The notes: generated by a model from the sequence alone, not told the origin. DNA of 64,000 bases from Burkholderiaceae bacterium (GCA_024235995.1 JACKLI010000001.1:1736001-1800000), one strand, 5' to 3'; shown: positions 21,721-31,405, counted from the first letter of the stretch. Numbers and translations are program-made.

Positions 21721-22503
21721 TTACGCCGGCACGGTGTAGTTCAGCGCCATGCGCCCGCCGTCGACCATGACGATCTCGCCCGTCATGTAGCTGGCGGCGT
21801 CGCTGGCCAGGAAGGCCACCACGTCGGCCACCTCGGCGGGTTCGCCCAGGCGCTTCATCGGCGTGCGCATCATGATCTTGCTCCTGGCCTCGTCGCTGGT
21901 CAGCACGGCTTGGGCGGCCAGTTCGGTGGCGATGGTGCCGGGGCCGACGGCGTTGACGCGCACGCCCTTGTCGGCCAGCGCCAGCGCCATGGCCCGCGTG
22001 AGCTGGTTGAGCCCGCCCTTGCTGACGTTGTAGCTGGCGATGTTGGGAATGGCCAGCACGCTGTTGACCGAGCTCATGTTGACGATGGCGCCGCGGCCGG
22101 CGGCGGCCATCGCGCGCGCCACCGCCTGGCCGACCAGGAAGGCGCCCTTGAGGTTGACGCGCAGCACGGCGTCGAAGTCGGCCTCGCTCACATCCAGGAA
22201 ATCGGCCGCCTTGAAGAGGCCGGCGTTGTTGACCAGCACGTCGATGCGTCCGTGCTGGCGCAGCACCTGGGCCACCAGCGCGTCGACCTGCGCCTTGTCG
22301 CCGACGTCGCAGTGCACGTAGTCGGCCTGCAGCTCGGCCGCCAGGGCCTGGCCGGCGGCGTCGGCCACATCGGCCATGACCACCCGCGCGCCCTCGCGCG
22401 CGAAGCGCCGAGCGCAGGCCGCGCCGATGCCTTGCGCGGCACCGGTGACGATGACGATGCGGCCCTGCAGGCCAAAGCAGATGGGGGCGGTGGTGACGGG
22501 CAT
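21721..22503 (-). CDS. Short-chain dehydrogenase/reductase (SDR)
   Basis: A 260-residue Rossmann-fold oxidoreductase. The cofactor motif GAAQGIG is at 21-27, NNAG near 93, and the catalytic Ser/Tyr-x3-Lys set is in NMSSVNSVLAIPN and SYNVSKGG. The acidic residue in VVMADVADAA after the second strand favours NAD(H). The C-terminal YMTGEIVMVDGGRMALNY is typical of classical SDRs. Substrate unknown. It is upstream of the CpdA-like gene on the same strand and divergent from the cupin gene. Confidence 0.88.
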   Translation of the reverse strand: MPVTTAPICFGLQGRIVIVTGAAQGIGAACARRFAREGARVVMADVADAAGQALAAELQADYVHCDVGDKAQVDALVAQVLRQHGRIDVLVNNAGLFKAADFLDVSEADFDAVLRVNLKGAFLVGQAVARAMAAAGRGAIVNMSSVNSVLAIPNIASYNVSKGGLNQLTRAMALALADKGVRVNAVGPGTIATELAAQAVLTSDEARSKIMMRTPMKRLGEPAEVADVVAFLASDAASYMTGEIVMVDGGRMALNYTVPA

Positions 22504-22627
22504 GTCGGATCAGCGAGGCCGCAAAGCGCTGGACTGTACCACTTCAGTATGCAAGTTTCTGGCGCCGTTGCGGTCGTCCGCCGCGCCTATATTGCCACCC
22601 TCGGCTCCACGTGTGCGATGCTTGTCC

Positions 22628-23011
22628 ATGACCACCCTGACTTTCACCGAACTCTATACGAGCGCCGATGGACGCGCCAGCTTTCGCGACCATCCGCTGG
22701 ACCTGGCCGAGGGTACGCCGGCGGCGCGCCTGTCGGCCCTGCAGGCCTCGGGTGGTTGCCAATTTCGCCACAGCCCGGTGGGTTTTGCGAGCGACTTTCA
22801 TTGCACCACCACGCCGCAATGGCTGGTGGTGCTGCAGGGCCGCATGGAAATCGGCCTGCGCGACGGCAGCGCGCGCGTGTTCGGCCCGGGAGAGTGCTTC
22901 TACTCCAACGACACGCTGCCGCCCGGCGCCCGCTTCGATCCGGCGCGGCACGGCCACCGCAGCCGGCTGATCGGCGAGGAGCCGCTGGTCACGCTGTTCG
23001 TGCGCGCCTGA
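22628..23011 (+). CDS. Cupin-domain protein
   Basis: A 127-residue single-domain protein. A beta-rich cupin core spans about residues 40-120, with FHCTTTPQWLVVLQGRMEIGL and FGPGECFYSNDTLPPG resembling cupin motifs 1 and 2. Metal ligands are incomplete (one His before the PQW), so it may be a binding or regulatory cupin rather than an oxygenase. The ATG at 22628 follows TGTCC with no good ribosome site. It stands between divergent SDR and convergent rhlE genes. Confidence 0.8.
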   Translation: MTTLTFTELYTSADGRASFRDHPLDLAEGTPAARLSALQASGGCQFRHSPVGFASDFHCTTTPQWLVVLQGRMEIGLRDGSARVFGPGECFYSNDTLPPGARFDPARHGHRSRLIGEEPLVTLFVRA

Positions 23012-23094
23012 GCGGCTGGCCCGCCCACCCGTTCACGGCTCGATCGCCTTGCCGCCCGGCATGCGGTGGGCGGTCTCGCAACCCAAAACCACGC

Positions 23095-23116
23095 AAAAAA
23101 GGCCTCCGAAGAGGCC
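23095..23116 (-). terminator. Intrinsic terminator of rhlE
   Basis: On the minus strand GGCCTC-TTCG-GAGGCC is followed by TTTTTT. This is a 6-bp GC stem with a stable UUCG tetraloop and a U-run, just after the rhlE stop. Confidence 0.85.
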
Positions 23117-23147
23117 CTTGCGAGTCGAGGCGCGGCGTGCGTCGCGT

Positions 23148-24914
23148 TCAGCGCCCGAAGCCGCCGCCCGAGCGCTTGCCGCCACCAAAGCCGCCGCCGC
23201 CGCCACGGTTGCGCTTGCCGCCGCCCTTGCCGCCCATCAGGTCGATGCTGGTGCGCATCGGGTCGGGCTGGCCGGCCGCGCCGTGGCTGGGGCCGCGCGG
23301 CGCGTTGCGGCGGCCGTGCAGGTTGGTCTGCAGCGGATCGATGTGGCGTGGCAAGGTGTCCTGGTCGCGGTCGTCATCGGCGTCGTCGAAGCCGCGGTCG
23401 TGCACGCGCGGCGCATGGGGCCGGCCCATGGCGCCTTCGGGGCGCATGCCCTGGCCGGCATTGAATCCGGTGCCCTGGCCCGCGTTCGGACCCGCGCCGC
23501 TCCCCTTGCCGCGACGGCGCTTGCGCTTGCGGGCCGGGTCGGCACCGGGCTGGCCGTCGGCGCCGCGCGGGCTGGCGCCGCCCTCGGCGTCATCGCCGGC
23601 ACGCGGTGGCCGCGCGGCGCGCCCGGGCTGGCCCTGCGTGGCCTTGTTGTCGCGGATGCGCTGCATCATCTCCTGGCGCGCGGCGCGGGCGGCGGCCTGC
23701 ATCACTTCGCGGCTGGGCGGTTTGCCCAGGCCGCCCCACAGCGTCTGGCGGCCCATGGCGATGGGCTCGGCGCGCTCGCCTTCCTCGGGGCCGTAGGCGT
23801 CCAGGATCTGCACCGGGATCTGCTGGCGCGTGAAGCGCTCGATCTCGTGCATGAAGCCCTCTTCGTCCAGGCACACCAGGCTCACGGCCTCGCCGCTGGC
23901 GCCGGCGCGGCCGGTGCGGCCGATGCGGTGCACGTAGTCCTCGGGCACGTTGGGGATGTCGTAGTTGACCACGTGCGGCAGCTCGTCGATGTCGATGCCG
24001 CGCGCGGCGATGTCGGTGGCCACCAGGGCGCGCAGCTCGCCGCTCTTGAACTCGGCCAGCGCCTGGGTGCGCGCGCTCTGGCTCTTGTTGCCGTGCAGCG
24101 CCATGGCCTTGATGCCCTGCGCGTTCAGGTAGTCGGCCACCTTGTTGGCGCCGAACTTGGTGCGCGTGAACACCAGCACCTGGCTCCAGTCGCCCTCGCC
24201 GATCAGGTAGCTCAGCACTTGCTTCTTGCGGTTGCGGCCCACCGGGTAGATGAGCTGCGCAATGCGCTCGACCGTGGTGTTGGGCGGCGTCACCTGGATG
24301 CTCTTGGGGTCCTTCAGCAGGTTGGCCGCCAGGGCGCGGATCTCGTCGCTGAAGGTGGCCGAGAACAGCAGGCTCTGCTTGGAGGCGGGCAGCAGGGCCA
24401 GCACCTTCTTGACGTCGTGGATGAAGCCCATGTCGAGCATGCGGTCGGCTTCGTCCAGCACCAGGATCTCGACGTGCGACAGGTCCAGGTGGCCTTGCTG
24501 CTCCAGGTCGAGCAGGCGCCCAGGCGTGGCCACCAGCACGTCGCAGCCGGCCTGGATGCGCTCGATCTGCGGGTTCATGCCGACGCCGCCGAAGATCACG
24601 GTGGAACTCAGATCGAGGTACTTGCCGTACTGGCGTACCGACTCCTCGACCTGCGCGGCCAGCTCGCGCGTGGGCGTCAGCACCAGGGCGCGAATGGCGC
24701 CGGGGCGCCGCGCGGGGCGGGTGGACAGCAGCTGCAGCAGGGGCAAGGCAAAGCCGGCGGTCTTGCCGGTGCCGGTCTGCGCGCCGGCCAGCAGGTCGTG
24801 GCCTTGCAGCACGACGGGGATGGCCTGGGCTTGGACAGGGGTGGGTTGCGTGTAGCCCAGTTCGAGCACGGCCTTGAGCAGGGGCGGTGCCAGGTTCAGA
24901 TCGTCAAAGTTCAT
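23148..24914 (-). CDS. rhlE: DEAD-box ATP-dependent RNA helicase (RhlE type)
   Basis: 588 residues. The helicase core carries the Q motif (NLAPPLLKAVLELGYTQPTP), AQTGTGKT, PTRELAAQV, VLDEADRMLDMGF, LFSATF and HRIGRTGRAG. The last 170 residues are a low-complexity basic tail rich in Gly, Arg and Pro (KRKRRRGKG, ending in GGGGGFGGG-type repeats) that should bind RNA without sequence specificity. RhlE proteins act in ribosome maturation and RNA decay, often at low temperature. The start has no competitor because upstream sequence lacks an in-frame extension. Confidence 0.92.
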   Translation of the reverse strand: MNFDDLNLAPPLLKAVLELGYTQPTPVQAQAIPVVLQGHDLLAGAQTGTGKTAGFALPLLQLLSTRPARRPGAIRALVLTPTRELAAQVEESVRQYGKYLDLSSTVIFGGVGMNPQIERIQAGCDVLVATPGRLLDLEQQGHLDLSHVEILVLDEADRMLDMGFIHDVKKVLALLPASKQSLLFSATFSDEIRALAANLLKDPKSIQVTPPNTTVERIAQLIYPVGRNRKKQVLSYLIGEGDWSQVLVFTRTKFGANKVADYLNAQGIKAMALHGNKSQSARTQALAEFKSGELRALVATDIAARGIDIDELPHVVNYDIPNVPEDYVHRIGRTGRAGASGEAVSLVCLDEEGFMHEIERFTRQQIPVQILDAYGPEEGERAEPIAMGRQTLWGGLGKPPSREVMQAAARAARQEMMQRIRDNKATQGQPGRAARPPRAGDDAEGGASPRGADGQPGADPARKRKRRRGKGSGAGPNAGQGTGFNAGQGMRPEGAMGRPHAPRVHDRGFDDADDDRDQDTLPRHIDPLQTNLHGRRNAPRGPSHGAAGQPDPMRTSIDLMGGKGGGKRNRGGGGGFGGGKRSGGGFGR

Positions 24915-25305
24915 CGAATGGATGCGCCGTGCAATGCGGCGCGGCTGCCTTGGGCCCGATCCGGCGGGTGCCGGCCAGTCAGGTGGGCGAAAAGCGGGTT
25001 CTTCTTGGGATGGGCGCCCTGGCGCGCGATGGGCCGTGACCGGCTGCGCATTCGCAAGGCACCCCAGCGGAAGGGCTGGCTGAAACGGGGAACTGGTGAA
25101 CCGTCAGCCCGGGCATTATCGCATGCGCGGGCCGCGCCGACGTGGGATTTTGGCCGGCCCGCCGCGCAGCGCCGATAATCGAGGCATGGCGGCCTGCGGC
25201 CACGCGGCGCCCGCGCGGGGGATCGGCTCCCCCGATTTCCAAGCCAATCAACGCTCTGGCGCCTGTCCATCAAGCGCCGGCAGCTACATTTTTGAGAGTA
25301 TTCCG
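24915..25305. other. Gene-free divergent region between rhlE and ettA
   Basis: I find no gene here. It should contain the divergent promoters of rhlE and ettA. A GATAAT hexamer at 25174-25179 with TTGGCC 18 bases upstream is the best sigma-70-like pair on the plus strand. The sequence is GC-rich with no repeat copies. Confidence 0.45.
25150..25179 (+). promoter_or_regulatory. Candidate sigma-70 promoter of ettA
   Basis: TTGGCC (25150-25155) and GATAAT (25174-25179) are separated by 18 bases, about 127 bases before the ettA start codon. Identified by eye only. Confidence 0.3.
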
Positions 25306-26967
25306 ATGGCCCAGTACGTCTACACCATGAACCGCGTCAGCAAGATCGTGCCGCCCAAGCGGCAGATCCTGAAGGACATTTCGCTGTCGTTTTTTCCGGG
25401 CGCCAAGATCGGCGTGCTGGGCCTGAACGGCTCGGGCAAGTCGACGCTGCTCAAGATCATGGCCGGCATCGACACCGAGATCGAGGGCGAGGCCACGCCC
25501 ATGCCGGGGCTGGACATCGGCTACCTGCCGCAAGAGCCGCAGCTCGACCCCGAGCACACCGTGCGCCAGGAGGTGGAGCTGGCCATGGGCGAGGTCAACG
25601 CCGCGCGCGCCCGGCTGGAGGAAATCTACGCCGCCTACGCCGAGCCCGATGCCGATTTCGACGCCTTGAGCGAGGAGCAGGGCAAGCTGGAGGCGGTGAT
25701 TGCCGCTGCCGGCACCGACAGCGAGCACCAACTGGAGATTGCTGCCGATGCGCTGCGCCTGCCGCCCTGGGACGCGTCGATCAAAAATCTGTCGGGCGGC
25801 GAAAAGCGCCGCATCGCGCTGTGCAAGCTGCTGCTGTCCAAGCCCGACATGCTGCTGCTGGACGAGCCCACCAACCACCTGGACGCCGAGAGCGTGGAGT
25901 GGCTGGAAATCTTCCTGCAGCGCTTTCCGGGCACCGTGGTGGCCATCACGCACGACCGCTACTTCCTGGACAACGCCGCCGAGTGGATTCTGGAGCTGGA
26001 CCGCGGCCACGGCATTCCCTGGAAGGGCAACTACAGCACCTGGCTGGAGCAGAAGGAAGAGCGCCTGCTGCAAGAGAAAAAAACCGAAGACGCGCGCATG
26101 AAGGCGATGAAGAAAGAGCTGGAGTGGGCGCGCGCCAACCCCAAGGGCCGCCAGGCCAAGAGCAAGGCGCGCCTGGCGCGCTTCGAAGAGCTGTCTGACT
26201 ACGAATACCAGCAGCGCAACGAGACGCAGGAAATCTTCATCCCCGTGGCCGAGCGCCTGGGCACCGAGGTGATCGAGTTCACGGGGGTATCCAAGAGCTT
26301 TGGCGATCGCCTGCTGATCGACAACCTGAACTTCAAGGTGCCGGCGGGCGCCATCGTTGGCATCATCGGCCCCAACGGCGCGGGCAAGTCCACGCTGTTT
26401 CGCCTGATCGCCGGCAAGGAGCAGCCCGACGCGGGCGAGGTGCGCATCGGCAAGACGGTGCAGCTGGCTTTCGTCGACCAGAGCCGCGACGCGCTGGCCA
26501 ACGACAAGACCGTGTGGGAGGACATCTCGGGCGGGCTGGACATCATCAACGTCGGCAAGTTCCAGATGCCCAGCCGCGCCTACTGCGGGCGCTTCAACTT
26601 CAACGGGCAGGACCAGCAGAAGAAGGTGGGCATGCTCTCGGGCGGCGAGCGCGGCCGCCTGCACCTGGCCAAGACGCTGATGCAGGGTGCCAACGTGCTG
26701 CTGCTGGACGAACCCAGCAACGACCTGGACGTGGAAACCCTGCGCGCGCTGGAAGACGCGCTGCTGGAATACGCCGGCAGCGTGATGGTGATCAGCCACG
26801 ACCGCTGGTTTTTGGACCGCATCTGCACCCACATCCTGGCCGCCGAGGGCGACAGCCAGTGGGTGTTCTTCGACGGCAACTACCAGGAGTACGAGGCCGA
26901 CAAGAAGAAGCGCCTGGGCGAGGAGGGCGCGCGGCCGCACCGCATGCGCTACAAGGCGCTCAAGTGA
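25306..26967 (+). CDS. ettA: Energy-dependent translational throttle protein EttA (ABC-F)
   Basis: A soluble ABC-F ATPase of 553 residues (E. coli 555) that binds the ribosomal E site and couples translation to energy state. Two nucleotide-binding domains are present: Walker A GLNGSGKST near residue 41 and GPNGAGKST near 354, with signatures LSGGEKRR and LSGGERGR, and Walker B LLLDEPTNHLD and LLLDEPSNDLD. The EttA-specific arm and charged linker (KEERLLQEKKTEDARMKAM) are present. Start 25306 (MAQYVYTMNRVSK) matches the family N-terminus and is preceded by GAGAG. The polysaccharide cluster follows 38 bases later. Confidence 0.96.
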   Translation: MAQYVYTMNRVSKIVPPKRQILKDISLSFFPGAKIGVLGLNGSGKSTLLKIMAGIDTEIEGEATPMPGLDIGYLPQEPQLDPEHTVRQEVELAMGEVNAARARLEEIYAAYAEPDADFDALSEEQGKLEAVIAAAGTDSEHQLEIAADALRLPPWDASIKNLSGGEKRRIALCKLLLSKPDMLLLDEPTNHLDAESVEWLEIFLQRFPGTVVAITHDRYFLDNAAEWILELDRGHGIPWKGNYSTWLEQKEERLLQEKKTEDARMKAMKKELEWARANPKGRQAKSKARLARFEELSDYEYQQRNETQEIFIPVAERLGTEVIEFTGVSKSFGDRLLIDNLNFKVPAGAIVGIIGPNGAGKSTLFRLIAGKEQPDAGEVRIGKTVQLAFVDQSRDALANDKTVWEDISGGLDIINVGKFQMPSRAYCGRFNFNGQDQQKKVGMLSGGERGRLHLAKTLMQGANVLLLDEPSNDLDVETLRALEDALLEYAGSVMVISHDRWFLDRICTHILAAEGDSQWVFFDGNYQEYEADKKKRLGEEGARPHRMRYKALK

Positions 26968-27005
26968 GCGGACTGCCGCAGGCCGCGCTGGATGGGCGGC
27001 GCTGA

Positions 27006-27830
27006 ATGAGCAACCCCCTGCACTCCATCGATCCACGGGCTTTTTTCGGCTCGGTGGGGCGCCATGCGCAACTGATCGTGGAGCTGACCAAGCGCGAGGT
27101 GGTGGGCCGCTACCGCGGCTCGTTCATGGGCCTGCTGTGGTCGTTTTTCTATCCGGTGCTGATGCTGGCGGTCTACACCTTCGTCTTCAGCGTGGTGTTC
27201 CGGGCGCGCTGGCATGCGGGCAGCGATTCGAAGGTCGAGTTCGCGCTGGCCTTGTTTGCCGGCCTGCTGTTCTTCAACCTGTTTTCCGAATGCGTGACGC
27301 GCGCGCCTTCGCTGATCGTCGGCAACGTCAACTACGTGAAGAAGGTGATTTTTCCGCTGGAGCTGCTGCCCGTGGTGGCCCTGGGTTCGGCCCTGTTTCA
27401 CTTTGTCGTCAGCCTCGGGGTCTGGCTGATCTTCTACCTGCTGTTTTTCGGCGCTCCGCATCCGCAGCTGGCGCTGTTGCCGCTGGTCTTGCTGCCCTTC
27501 CTGTTGATGACGCTGGGCCTGAGCTGGCTGCTCGCGTCGCTGGGCGTGTACCTGCGCGACGTCACCCAGGTCATCGGGGTGGTGGTGACGGTGCTGATGT
27601 TCCTGTCGCCGCTGTTTTATCCCATCGAGGCGCTGCCGGCGGCGTTTCGCCCCTGGATGGCGCTCAGCCCGCTGACCTACGTGATCGAGCAGGCGCGCGC
27701 GCTGATGATCTGGGGGCAGGCGATGGACTGGCCCGCCTATGGGGGCTGGCTCGCCGGATCGGCGGTGTTTGCCTGGCTGTGCTTCGCCTGGTTCCAGAAG
27801 ACGCGAAAGGGGTTTGCCGATGTCCTCTGA
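27006..27830 (+). CDS. wzm: Polysaccharide ABC exporter, permease (Wzm/KpsM family)
   Basis: A 274-residue inner-membrane permease with about six hydrophobic segments and the ABC-2 signature region (KREVVGRYRGSFMGLLWSFFYP at the N-terminus, FLSPLFYPIEALP near 205). With the following ATPase it exports a lipid-linked polysaccharide such as O-antigen or capsule across the inner membrane. It overlaps wzt by 11 bases. The ATG at 27006 is the natural start (MSNPLHSIDPRAFFGSV). Confidence 0.92.
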   Translation: MSNPLHSIDPRAFFGSVGRHAQLIVELTKREVVGRYRGSFMGLLWSFFYPVLMLAVYTFVFSVVFRARWHAGSDSKVEFALALFAGLLFFNLFSECVTRAPSLIVGNVNYVKKVIFPLELLPVVALGSALFHFVVSLGVWLIFYLLFFGAPHPQLALLPLVLLPFLLMTLGLSWLLASLGVYLRDVTQVIGVVVTVLMFLSPLFYPIEALPAAFRPWMALSPLTYVIEQARALMIWGQAMDWPAYGGWLAGSAVFAWLCFAWFQKTRKGFADVL

Positions 27831-29139
27831 ATCGGCCGTCCAGGTGCAGGGCCTGAGCAAGTGCTATCACATCTACGAGCAGCCGCGCGACCGGCTCAAG
27901 CAGATGGTGGTGCCCCGGCTGCAGGGCGCGCTGGGCCGGGCGCGCCACCACTACTACCGTGAGTTCTGGGCGCTGCGCGACGTGTCGCTGGCCATCGGCA
28001 GGGGCGAGACGGTCGGCATCATCGGCCAGAACGGCAGCGGCAAGTCCACCTTGCTGCAGCTGATCTGCCGCACGCTCGAGCCCACCGTCGGAACGGTGCG
28101 GTCCAACGGCCGCATCGCTGCCTTGCTGGAGCTGGGCGCCGGCTTCAACCCCGAGTTCACGGGGCGTGAGAACGCCATCCTGAACAGCGTCATCCTGGGC
28201 GTGCCCAAGGAGGTCACGCTGGCGCGCCTGGACGAGATCATCCGGTTTTCCGAGCTGGGTGACTTTTTCGACCAGCCGGTCAAGACCTACTCCAGCGGCA
28301 TGGCGGCGCGGCTGGGGTTCTCGGTGGCGATCCACGTCGATCCGGCCGTCCTCATCGTGGACGAGGCCCTGGCCGTGGGCGACGCGCGCTTCGTCGCCAA
28401 GTGCATGCGCAAGGTCAAGGACATCCAGGCCAACGGCTCCACCATCATCTTCGTCAGCCATGACGTGAGCTCGGTGCGCACCTTGTGCCAGCGCGCCTTC
28501 TGGCTCGACAAGGGGCGGCTGGTGGACGAAGGCGACGTGTTCCCGGTCACGGGGCGCTACATGGCCTTCATGATGCGGGACGACAAGGCGTCCGACGATG
28601 CCGTGCGGGACGAAGTCGCACAGCCGGTGCCGGCGCCCGCGGAGCCGGCCAGCGCCGGGGCGCCGGCCACGCCCGCCAGGCTGGACTCCCGCCCCGTCAC
28701 CCACTGGGGATCGCACAAGGGCGTGATTCTCGGGGCATCGGTCTGCGGCAGCCACGGCTGGCGCGAGGATGTCGTGCAGTGGGGCGAGCCGATCGAGGTG
28801 GTGATCGATCTGTCGGTGCCGCCCGAGATTTCCCGGGAACACCTGAGCGTTGCCTTTTCCATCAAGGACCTGAAGGGCACCGACCTGATCGCGTCCACCA
28901 CCCACGACATGGGGGCCATCCGCTTGCCGGAACAGGCGGGTTTCCAGGTGCGTTTCAAGCTGTCCAACTGGCTGGTGACCGGCAAGTATGTGCTGGTCGC
29001 GGCGTTGGAGGATCGCCGGCACGACGACATTCACTATTACGAATACTTCGAGGGCGCGCACTACTTCGCCTCGGTGACCGACAAGCGGTTCTTCGGCGTG
29101 GTCCAGCCGGCCATCGAGCAGACCGTGCACCCGAGCTGA
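27820..29139 (+). CDS. wzt: Polysaccharide ABC exporter, ATPase with C-terminal carbohydrate-binding domain (Wzt)
   Basis: 439 residues. The ATPase domain (1 to about 260) has Walker A GQNGSGKST (about 69-77), signature YSSGMAARL and Walker B VLIVDEALAVGD. A Pro/Ala-rich linker (VPAPAEPASAGAPATPA, about 268-290) leads to a Wzt_C-type beta-sandwich (about 300-430). In the O9a system the C-domain recognises the modified non-reducing end of the glycan, often methylated. That fits with the methyltransferase module in the next gene. The ATG at 27820 overlaps the permease stop. Confidence 0.92.
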   Translation: MSSESAVQVQGLSKCYHIYEQPRDRLKQMVVPRLQGALGRARHHYYREFWALRDVSLAIGRGETVGIIGQNGSGKSTLLQLICRTLEPTVGTVRSNGRIAALLELGAGFNPEFTGRENAILNSVILGVPKEVTLARLDEIIRFSELGDFFDQPVKTYSSGMAARLGFSVAIHVDPAVLIVDEALAVGDARFVAKCMRKVKDIQANGSTIIFVSHDVSSVRTLCQRAFWLDKGRLVDEGDVFPVTGRYMAFMMRDDKASDDAVRDEVAQPVPAPAEPASAGAPATPARLDSRPVTHWGSHKGVILGASVCGSHGWREDVVQWGEPIEVVIDLSVPPEISREHLSVAFSIKDLKGTDLIASTTHDMGAIRLPEQAGFQVRFKLSNWLVTGKYVLVAALEDRRHDDIHYYEYFEGAHYFASVTDKRFFGVVQPAIEQTVHPS

Positions 29140-29152
29140 ACGCATCCTGGCC

Positions 29153-31405
29153 ATGACGCAACGCATCAACTCGCAGTCCTATTGGGATGGGCGCTTTGCC
29201 ACCGACTGGGACGACAAGCAAGGACCGCAGCAGTCGCGCTTTTTCTCGCGCGTGGCGATCGACAACCTGCCGGCCTGGCTGTTTCGGGCGATCGGCGAGC
29301 AGCAGCTGTCCGTGGTCGACTGGGGTTGCGCCCAGGGCGACGGCACCGACGAGCTGGCCACGCGGATCGAGGCGCGGCAGCTCAGCGGGGTGGACTTTTC
29401 GCCCACGGCGGTGCAGCAGGCCAGCGAGCGTCATCCAGCCATTCGGTTCGTCCAGGCCGACTGGCTGGACCGGCGGGCTGATACGGCCGTGCCGGAGCAA
29501 TGGGACATCGTGTTTTCCTCCAACACGCTGGAGCACTTCCATCAGCCCTTCGAGGTGCTGCGTGCCTTGTGCGCGCGGGCTCGCCTGGGCTTGGTTCTGG
29601 TGCTGCCCTACCGGGAGCGCGATCGCATCGAGGAGCACCATTTTTCCTTCTGGCCCGAAAGCCTTCCGGCCCGGCTCCCGAACGGCTTTCGCCTGGCCTG
29701 GGCCCGGGTGGTGGATTGCCGCTCCCTGCCCGATACCCATTGGGCGGGCGAGCAGATCGTCATGGTCTATGGCGCGGCATCCTGGCTGGACGGTCGCCAG
29801 CTGATGCTGTCCGATTGCCAAGTGTCGGGCGACGACACGGCGGCGCGTCTGCGTTTCCTCGAGCGTGACCTGACCCAGGCCACCCATCGGCTGCAGCAGC
29901 TGGAGCAGGACAACCGGATGCAGCAGCAGGCGCTGGCCGAGCGCACCGCACAACTGGCTGGGCTGGAGCGCGAGCATCGGTCGCAGCAGCAGGCGCTCGA
30001 GCAGATGACCCGCGACCACCAGGCCTCGCAGGCCCGGCTGGTGGCGGTTTGGGGCAGCGCGTCCTGGCGCCTGACCAAGCCGCTGCGGGCCGGCAAGATG
30101 GCGCTGACGCAGCCCCGGCAGGCCGCCTACCGGGCGCTGCGAGCGGTGTACCGTGGGCTCCCGGGTGGCCTGCAGCTGCGTCTCAACGGCTTGCGGCATC
30201 GCCTGGTGCGCTGGTTTCGCGACGGCGCGTCGCTGCCACTGGCCTGGAGCGGCGGCCCCAGGGACCCCGCCGACCTGTCATGGGAGGACTTTCGCCAGCA
30301 GGTGCTCGATGGTGCCGCCAGCACCCACAAGGGCATCTTCGTGCAGGAGGCGGCCATCGACTGGAACGTCCCGCTGTACCAGCGGCCCCAGCATATCGCC
30401 GCGGCCCTGGGGCGCCTGGGCTACCTGGTGGTGTTCCGCACCGGTCCCTGGGGCGGCGACGACGTTCACGGCTTTCGGCAGGTGGCGCCCAACGTCTGGC
30501 TGACCAAGCGCACCGAGGTCGACCGCATCGACGCGATGGCGCGCTCGTTCTACTCGACGGCCCACATGCTCGCCCCGTACACCCTGGTGACGCCCGGCCG
30601 GCGCGGCACCCTGATCTACGAATACATCGACCACATCGACCCCGAGATATCGGGCGATCCGGAAAACATCCGGCGCCTGGTCGCGCTGAAGGACTTTGCC
30701 TTTGGCGGCGGCGCCGACGTGGTGGTGGCCTCGGCGCGCAAGCTGTACGACGAGGCGGTGGCGGCCGTCGGGCCCGAGCAGCGGGTGGTTCTGGTGCCCA
30801 ACGGCGTCGACACCCGTCACTATCGCGATCCGGCGCACCTGGCCGCCGCCCTGCCCAGGCGGCTGCTCGAGTTCAGGGCGCGGTATTCGCTGGTGGTGGG
30901 TTATTTTGGCGCGCTGGCGCCCTGGCTCTGGTACGAAGCCGTGGCCGAGCTGGTGCGCCTGCGGCCGGACGTCGGCTTTGTCTTCATCGGCCCCGATTAC
31001 TACGGCGGCGCGCGGCAGTTGGTGGCCGCCGACAACCTGCTGTACCTGGGGCCGGTGGACTACAAGGACCTGCCGGCCCACGGCCGGCAGTTCGATCTGT
31101 GCATGATTCCGTTCAAGCCCGGCGAGATTGCGCAGACCACGTCGCCGCTCAAGCTGTTCGAGTACTTCGCGCTCGAGAAGCCAGTGGTGGTGACCTCCGA
31201 CATGCGCGAGTGTGTCGCGTTCCCCGAGGTCTTTCACGGCGACAGCGCGGCGGCGCTGTCCGAGGCGATCGACCGGGCAGCCCGGGTCAAGGACGATGAA
31301 GCGTTCCGGCAACGCCTGCGCGAACTGGCCGACGAGAACGACTGGATCGAGCGTGCCCGGGTCATGGCCGCCGCCTTTGCGCCCTCGTTATCCTTGACGA
31401 AGTAA
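29153..31405 (+). CDS. Fusion: SAM methyltransferase, coiled coil, glycosyltransferase
   Basis: A 750-residue multidomain protein. Residues 1 to about 215 are a class I methyltransferase (VDWGCAQGDGTDEL at 55-68 binds SAM; FSSNTLEHFHQPFEVL near 121 is the post-strand-4 motif). Residues about 228-300 are Gln/Glu/Leu-rich heptads (RLQQLEQDNRMQQQALAE), probably a coiled coil. A short VWGSASWRLTKPLR motif follows (299-312), common before glycosyltransferase domains in surface-glycan proteins. Residues about 394-745 form a GT-B-like glycosyltransferase (VPNGVDTRHY, SPLKLFEYFALEKPVVVT). The design recalls chain-length-controlling WbdD-type proteins, where a methyltransferase is held on a coiled-coil ruler. 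No kinase domain is seen. Confidence 0.8.
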   Translation: MTQRINSQSYWDGRFATDWDDKQGPQQSRFFSRVAIDNLPAWLFRAIGEQQLSVVDWGCAQGDGTDELATRIEARQLSGVDFSPTAVQQASERHPAIRFVQADWLDRRADTAVPEQWDIVFSSNTLEHFHQPFEVLRALCARARLGLVLVLPYRERDRIEEHHFSFWPESLPARLPNGFRLAWARVVDCRSLPDTHWAGEQIVMVYGAASWLDGRQLMLSDCQVSGDDTAARLRFLERDLTQATHRLQQLEQDNRMQQQALAERTAQLAGLEREHRSQQQALEQMTRDHQASQARLVAVWGSASWRLTKPLRAGKMALTQPRQAAYRALRAVYRGLPGGLQLRLNGLRHRLVRWFRDGASLPLAWSGGPRDPADLSWEDFRQQVLDGAASTHKGIFVQEAAIDWNVPLYQRPQHIAAALGRLGYLVVFRTGPWGGDDVHGFRQVAPNVWLTKRTEVDRIDAMARSFYSTAHMLAPYTLVTPGRRGTLIYEYIDHIDPEISGDPENIRRLVALKDFAFGGGADVVVASARKLYDEAVAAVGPEQRVVLVPNGVDTRHYRDPAHLAAALPRRLLEFRARYSLVVGYFGALAPWLWYEAVAELVRLRPDVGFVFIGPDYYGGARQLVAADNLLYLGPVDYKDLPAHGRQFDLCMIPFKPGEIAQTTSPLKLFEYFALEKPVVVTSDMRECVAFPEVFHGDSAAALSEAIDRAARVKDDEAFRQRLRELADENDWIERARVMAAAFAPSLSLTK

